Source: Pseudomonadota bacterium
GTDB lineage: Bacteria; Pseudomonadota; Alphaproteobacteria; Sphingomonadales; Sphingomonadaceae
Reading direction: 5' to 3'
DNA: 13,543 bases
NCBI GenBank assembly: GCA_029781465.1
Contig: JAKOWQ010000337.1
Span: 1 to 13,543 of the forward strand
A program made the translations under genes and the position numbers. The notes under the pieces were generated by a model. That model was not told the DNA's origin, did not search any database, and saw only the letters and a program-made list of their open reading frames with translations. Positions 10,792-13,543 of this stretch are shown here, piece by piece (the first letter of the stretch is position 1; each line of letters opens with the position of its first letter).

Positions 10792-13344
10792 ATGTCCGAA
10801 GACGGCGAACCAGAAACGATCCGCCTGCGTATCCGCCGCGAGGCCACCGGTCTGCTCGGGCGGGTGCGCGATCTTCTTTCGGGGCATCCGATCGGGCTAT
10901 GGGCGCGCCAGCAATGGCAGACCAGCAAGTGGTTTCGCCGGGCGGGCTACGCGCTGGGGGCTCTGGCCCTGTTCAATGTCTTGCTGTGGGTAGCCGTCAC
11001 CCGCAATCTTCCCTCGGCGGAAAGTCTGCTGACCTATCAGCCGCCGCTGCCGACCATGGTGCGCGGCGCGAATGGTGAGATCGTCTATTCCTACGCACGC
11101 GAGCGGCGGGTTCAATTGCGTTACGTCGATTTCCCCGAGCAGCTGAAGAACGCGTTTATCTCTGCCGAGGACCGCACTTTCTGGAGCCATGGCGGGATCG
11201 ACTATCCCGGGCTTGCCGGCGCCGTGATCGATTATGTCACCAAGTTCGGTTCGGGAACCCGCGCCAAGGGTGGATCGACGATCACCCAGCAGGTCGCCAA
11301 GAACATTCTGGTCGGCGACGAATATTCGGTTACCCGCAAGTTTAAGGAAATGATCGTCGCACGCCGCATCGAAAGCGTGTTGCGCAAGGAGCAGATCCTT
11401 GAGCTCTATCTCAACGAAATCCCGCTTGGGCGGCAGAGCTTCGGGGTCCAGGCGGCAGCCCGGGCCTATTTCGGCAAGGACGTCGGCGATCTGACCCTGG
11501 CGGAATCGGCATTCCTTGCGATCCTGCCCAAGGCGCCGGAAAAGTATGGACGGGCGAAATTCGCGGACCAGGCGATCGAGCGTCGCAACTGGGTTATCGA
11601 TCAGATGGTGCGCAACGGCGCGATCAATCAGGATCAGGCGGCGCAAGCGAAGGCGCAGCCGCTCGGAATCGTTTCGCGCCGCGCAGAGGCCTATGATCCT
11701 TCGGTGGGCTACTTCGTCGAGGAAGTCCGCCGCGATTTGATCGCAAAGTATGGCGAAACCGCCGAGAACGGTCCGAACAGCGTTTATGCCGGTGGGCTGT
11801 GGGTGCGCACCTCGCTCGATCCGCAGATCCAGAAGGCGACGCAGGATGCGCTGCGCGCCGGGTTGGTGCGCTATGCAAGCGGTCACCCCTGGTCGGGTCC
11901 GATCGATCACGTGGAAATCGACGCCGATCGCTGGCAGGGCCAACTGGCGCTGCTTGGCAAGAGTGTGAGCTACCAGGATTGGCGGGTTGGGCTGGTGCTG
12001 TCACGCAGCGGAAGCAGCGCGCAGATCGGTTTTGCGGATGGATCGCAGTTCCCGCTCACCGGCCTCCCCGACAGGCTCAAGGCGGGAGACGTGATTACGG
12101 CCGCGCCCGCCGGCAATGCCTGGGCGGTTCGCAGCGTTCCCGAGGTGTCGGGCGGGATGGTGGTCGAGGATCCGCGCAGCGGGCGTGTCTACGCGATGCA
12201 GGGCGGTTTCGATGCCGGACTGGGCAGCTTCAATCGCGCTACTCAGGCCGAACGCCAGCCGGGTTCGACGATCAAGCCATTCGTTTACGGGACTGCGCTC
12301 GATTATGGCATGACCCCGGCCAGCGAGGTGGTCGATGGACCGTTCTGCGTTTACCAGGGTGCGCAGCTTGGCCAGAAGTGCTTCCGCAACTTCGACATGC
12401 GCGGCGCTGGCGGCACCCATACGATGCGCTGGGGACTTGAACAGTCTCGCAACCTGATGACCGTGCATATCGCCAACGATACCGGGATGGAGCGCGTTTC
12501 GCAGCAGATCGACCGGGTCGGGATTGGCAAATATCCGCCCTATCTGTCCTACGCACTCGGTGCCGGTGAAACCACGGTGGCCAGGATGGCCAATGCCTAT
12601 TCGGCGCTCGCCAACAATGGGGTTCAATATGCCCAGACCCTGATCGACTACGTTCAGGACCGCAACGGCAAGGTGATCTGGCGTGCCGATACCCGCCGCT
12701 GTGACAAGTGCAACATGGCCGAATGGGATGGCAAGCCGATGCCGCGCCTTGCCGCGCGCGGCAAGCAGGTGATGGATCCGCGCACTGCCTACCAGGTGGT
12801 CCATATGCTTGAGGGCGTGGTCACCCGTGGTACCGCCGTGGTGCTGCGCGATCTTGGCCTGCCGCTGTTCGGCAAGACCGGGACAACTTCCGGTCCAACC
12901 AATGTGTGGTTTGCCGGGGGATCGCAGAACATGGTTGGCGTGGTCTATCTCGGGTTCGATCAGCCGCGCTCGCTGGGCGGCTATGCCCAGGGCGGGACGA
13001 TGGCAGCGCCGATTTTCAAGCAGCTCGTCCAGGCGACCCGCAACCGCTGGGATCACCGCCCGTTCGTGGCGCCATCGGATGTGTTCATGATCAAGATCGA
13101 CCGGGTCAGCGGGAAGCGCGTTGCTGATGGGACACCGACAACCGATCCCAAGTCGGCAGTCATCTGGGAAGCCTTCAAGGCCGATGCCGAACCGAAGCGC
13201 GGGATTGGCGGGGCGCTTGCCCAGCAGCGCGACGCGTTGATCGCGGCCGCGCGCAAGGGGGCGACCGCGCGGGAAAACGCGGCAAGCGCAACCCCGACTG
13301 CCACACCGACATTGGCGAGTGACAACAGCGTCACCATTCAATAG
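10792..13344 (+). CDS. mrcA: Bifunctional class A penicillin-binding protein (PBP1A type)
   Basis: This 850-residue peptidoglycan synthase polymerises lipid II and cross-links the strands on the periplasmic side. It has a cytoplasmic N-terminus (1-50), one membrane helix (about 51-69) and a GT51 glycosyltransferase domain. That domain has the catalytic Glu E126 (EDRTFWSHGG), KGGSTITQQ at 159-167, a second catalytic Glu E186 in RKFKE and ELYLNEIPLG at 204-213. A linker/ODD-like region at about 350-450 precedes the transpeptidase domain, with S492 and K495 (GSTIKPF), S552-N554 (SRN) and K695-G697 (FGKTGTTSG). The first 50 residues are long and basic. The tail after about 815 is Ala/Thr/Pro-rich and probably disordered. 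Four cysteines are notable: C519, C530 and the pair C637/C640. The gene follows the amidase by 29 bp, so a hydrolase and a synthase of the same polymer are likely made together. ponA is a synonym. Confidence 0.96.
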   Translation: MSEDGEPETIRLRIRREATGLLGRVRDLLSGHPIGLWARQQWQTSKWFRRAGYALGALALFNVLLWVAVTRNLPSAESLLTYQPPLPTMVRGANGEIVYSYARERRVQLRYVDFPEQLKNAFISAEDRTFWSHGGIDYPGLAGAVIDYVTKFGSGTRAKGGSTITQQVAKNILVGDEYSVTRKFKEMIVARRIESVLRKEQILELYLNEIPLGRQSFGVQAAARAYFGKDVGDLTLAESAFLAILPKAPEKYGRAKFADQAIERRNWVIDQMVRNGAINQDQAAQAKAQPLGIVSRRAEAYDPSVGYFVEEVRRDLIAKYGETAENGPNSVYAGGLWVRTSLDPQIQKATQDALRAGLVRYASGHPWSGPIDHVEIDADRWQGQLALLGKSVSYQDWRVGLVLSRSGSSAQIGFADGSQFPLTGLPDRLKAGDVITAAPAGNAWAVRSVPEVSGGMVVEDPRSGRVYAMQGGFDAGLGSFNRATQAERQPGSTIKPFVYGTALDYGMTPASEVVDGPFCVYQGAQLGQKCFRNFDMRGAGGTHTMRWGLEQSRNLMTVHIANDTGMERVSQQIDRVGIGKYPPYLSYALGAGETTVARMANAYSALANNGVQYAQTLIDYVQDRNGKVIWRADTRRCDKCNMAEWDGKPMPRLAARGKQVMDPRTAYQVVHMLEGVVTRGTAVVLRDLGLPLFGKTGTTSGPTNVWFAGGSQNMVGVVYLGFDQPRSLGGYAQGGTMAAPIFKQLVQATRNRWDHRPFVAPSDVFMIKIDRVSGKRVADGTPTTDPKSAVIWEAFKADAEPKRGIGGALAQQRDALIAAARKGATARENAASATPTATPTLASDNSVTIQ

Positions 13345-13365
13345 CTGGACAGCCCGGTCGGCCAG

Positions 13366-13379
13366 GCGCAATATTGCGC
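13366..13379. promoter_or_regulatory. 14-bp perfect palindrome at the peroxiredoxin start
   Basis: GCGCAATATTGCGC is a perfect palindrome ending one base before the ATG at 13381 and occupying the space between a CCAGG (13362-13366) and the start codon. It could be an operator. No regulator can be named from the sequence. Confidence 0.4.
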
Positions 13380-13380
13380 G

Positions 13381-13543
13381 ATGATCCGCAAGACATTCCT
13401 GGTCGCCGCAACGCTCGCTGCCTTCGCCCTGCCTGCCAGTGCCCCGGCTGAGCTGCCACAGGGCGCGCGCGCGCCCGCCTTCGTCACTCAGGGTGCGCAG
13501 AACGGCAAGTCCTTTGCCTTCAACCTCAGGCTTGCACTCAAGC
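13381..13543 (+). CDS. Exported peroxiredoxin-like protein, 3' partial
   Basis: Only the first 54 codons are present; the frame is open to the end of the window. Residues 1-24 form a signal peptide: MIRK, a hydrophobic core of Leu, Ala, Val and Phe, then PASAPA as a cleavage region. The mature start (PQGARAPAFVTQGAQNGKSFAFNL) matches the entry to a thioredoxin-fold AhpC/TSA peroxiredoxin domain as I recall it from sphingomonad homologues. The peroxidatic cysteine would lie beyond the window, so the activity is not confirmed. It begins 36 bp after the PBP1A stop and could be read from the same transcript or from the palindrome-containing gap. Confidence 0.7.
   Translation, partial: MIRKTFLVAATLAAFALPASAPAELPQGARAPAFVTQGAQNGKSFAFNLRLALK

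Noticed and set aside
10897..11943. 348-codon open frame on the minus strand, opposite the PBP1A glycosyltransferase domain
   Set aside because: It is an antisense shadow; GT51 motifs on the plus strand are complete here.
12001..13371. 456-codon open frame on the minus strand, opposite PBP1A
   Set aside because: It is an antisense shadow of a high-GC gene. The PBP1A motifs on the other strand are intact over the same region.
1..13543. Mobile element, prophage, toxin-antitoxin, defence system or CRISPR array
   Set aside because: No transposase, integrase, direct-repeat array, small paired genes or atypical base composition was seen; every sizeable interval is explained by core genes.

Overview
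The window is about 13.5 kb of GC-rich bacterial chromosome, densely packed with genes. The organism is most likely an alphaproteobacterium of the order Sphingomonadales (Erythrobacter/Novosphingobium type). The evidence is an RNase E with a large acidic insertion in its S1 domain and a C-terminal GWW peptide, the gene order rne - amidase - class A PBP on either side of a divergent promoter region, the sdhB - PaaI-type thioesterase - zapE cluster, and a sphingomonad-like TonB-dependent receptor. The assignment is by recognition; no database search was run. I see no tRNA, rRNA, CRISPR array, insertion sequence, integrase or other mobile element.

Left part (1-5000). A TonB-dependent receptor that enters from upstream (plus strand, resembling the ZnuD zinc/heme group) converges, with 3 bp between stops, on a minus-strand cluster. 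Read in its own direction, that cluster is a LuxR-type HTH protein with a C-terminal membrane segment, then sdhB (succinate dehydrogenase iron-sulfur subunit), a hotdog-fold thioesterase, and the AFG1/ZapE ATPase. The last three are tightly coupled: one stop codon separates sdhB from an in-frame GTG start, and the next junction is a 4-bp ATGA overlap. sdhC, sdhD and sdhA are not next to sdhB.

Middle part (5000-9400). A small METTL7-like methyltransferase (plus) and a NAPE-PLD-like metallo-beta-lactamase-fold hydrolase (minus) converge and share a CTAG tetranucleotide for both stop codons. The hydrolase lies 12 bp downstream of rne and is probably co-transcribed with it. rne encodes a full-length 880-residue RNase E with intact catalytic and zinc residues, an acidic, His-containing S1 insertion and a repetitive basic/acidic C-terminal scaffold.

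Right part (9400-13543). A 497-bp divergent intergenic region has several inverted repeats and a candidate rne promoter. It would give RNase E a structured leader of about 345 nt. To its right are a membrane-anchored or secreted N-acetylmuramoyl-L-alanine amidase and a bifunctional class A penicillin-binding protein (PBP1A type). They form a peptidoglycan hydrolase/synthase pair, followed by the start of an exported peroxiredoxin-like protein cut by the window edge.

Most of the window is core housekeeping (TCA cycle and respiration, RNA decay, cell wall). I found no convincing new multi-gene system. The points most worth a second look are the structured rne leader, the 15-bp perfect inverted repeat just before the membrane-segment codons of the HTH gene, the single-stop in-frame junction of sdhB and the thioesterase, and the pairing of a NAPE-PLD-like hydrolase with rne.
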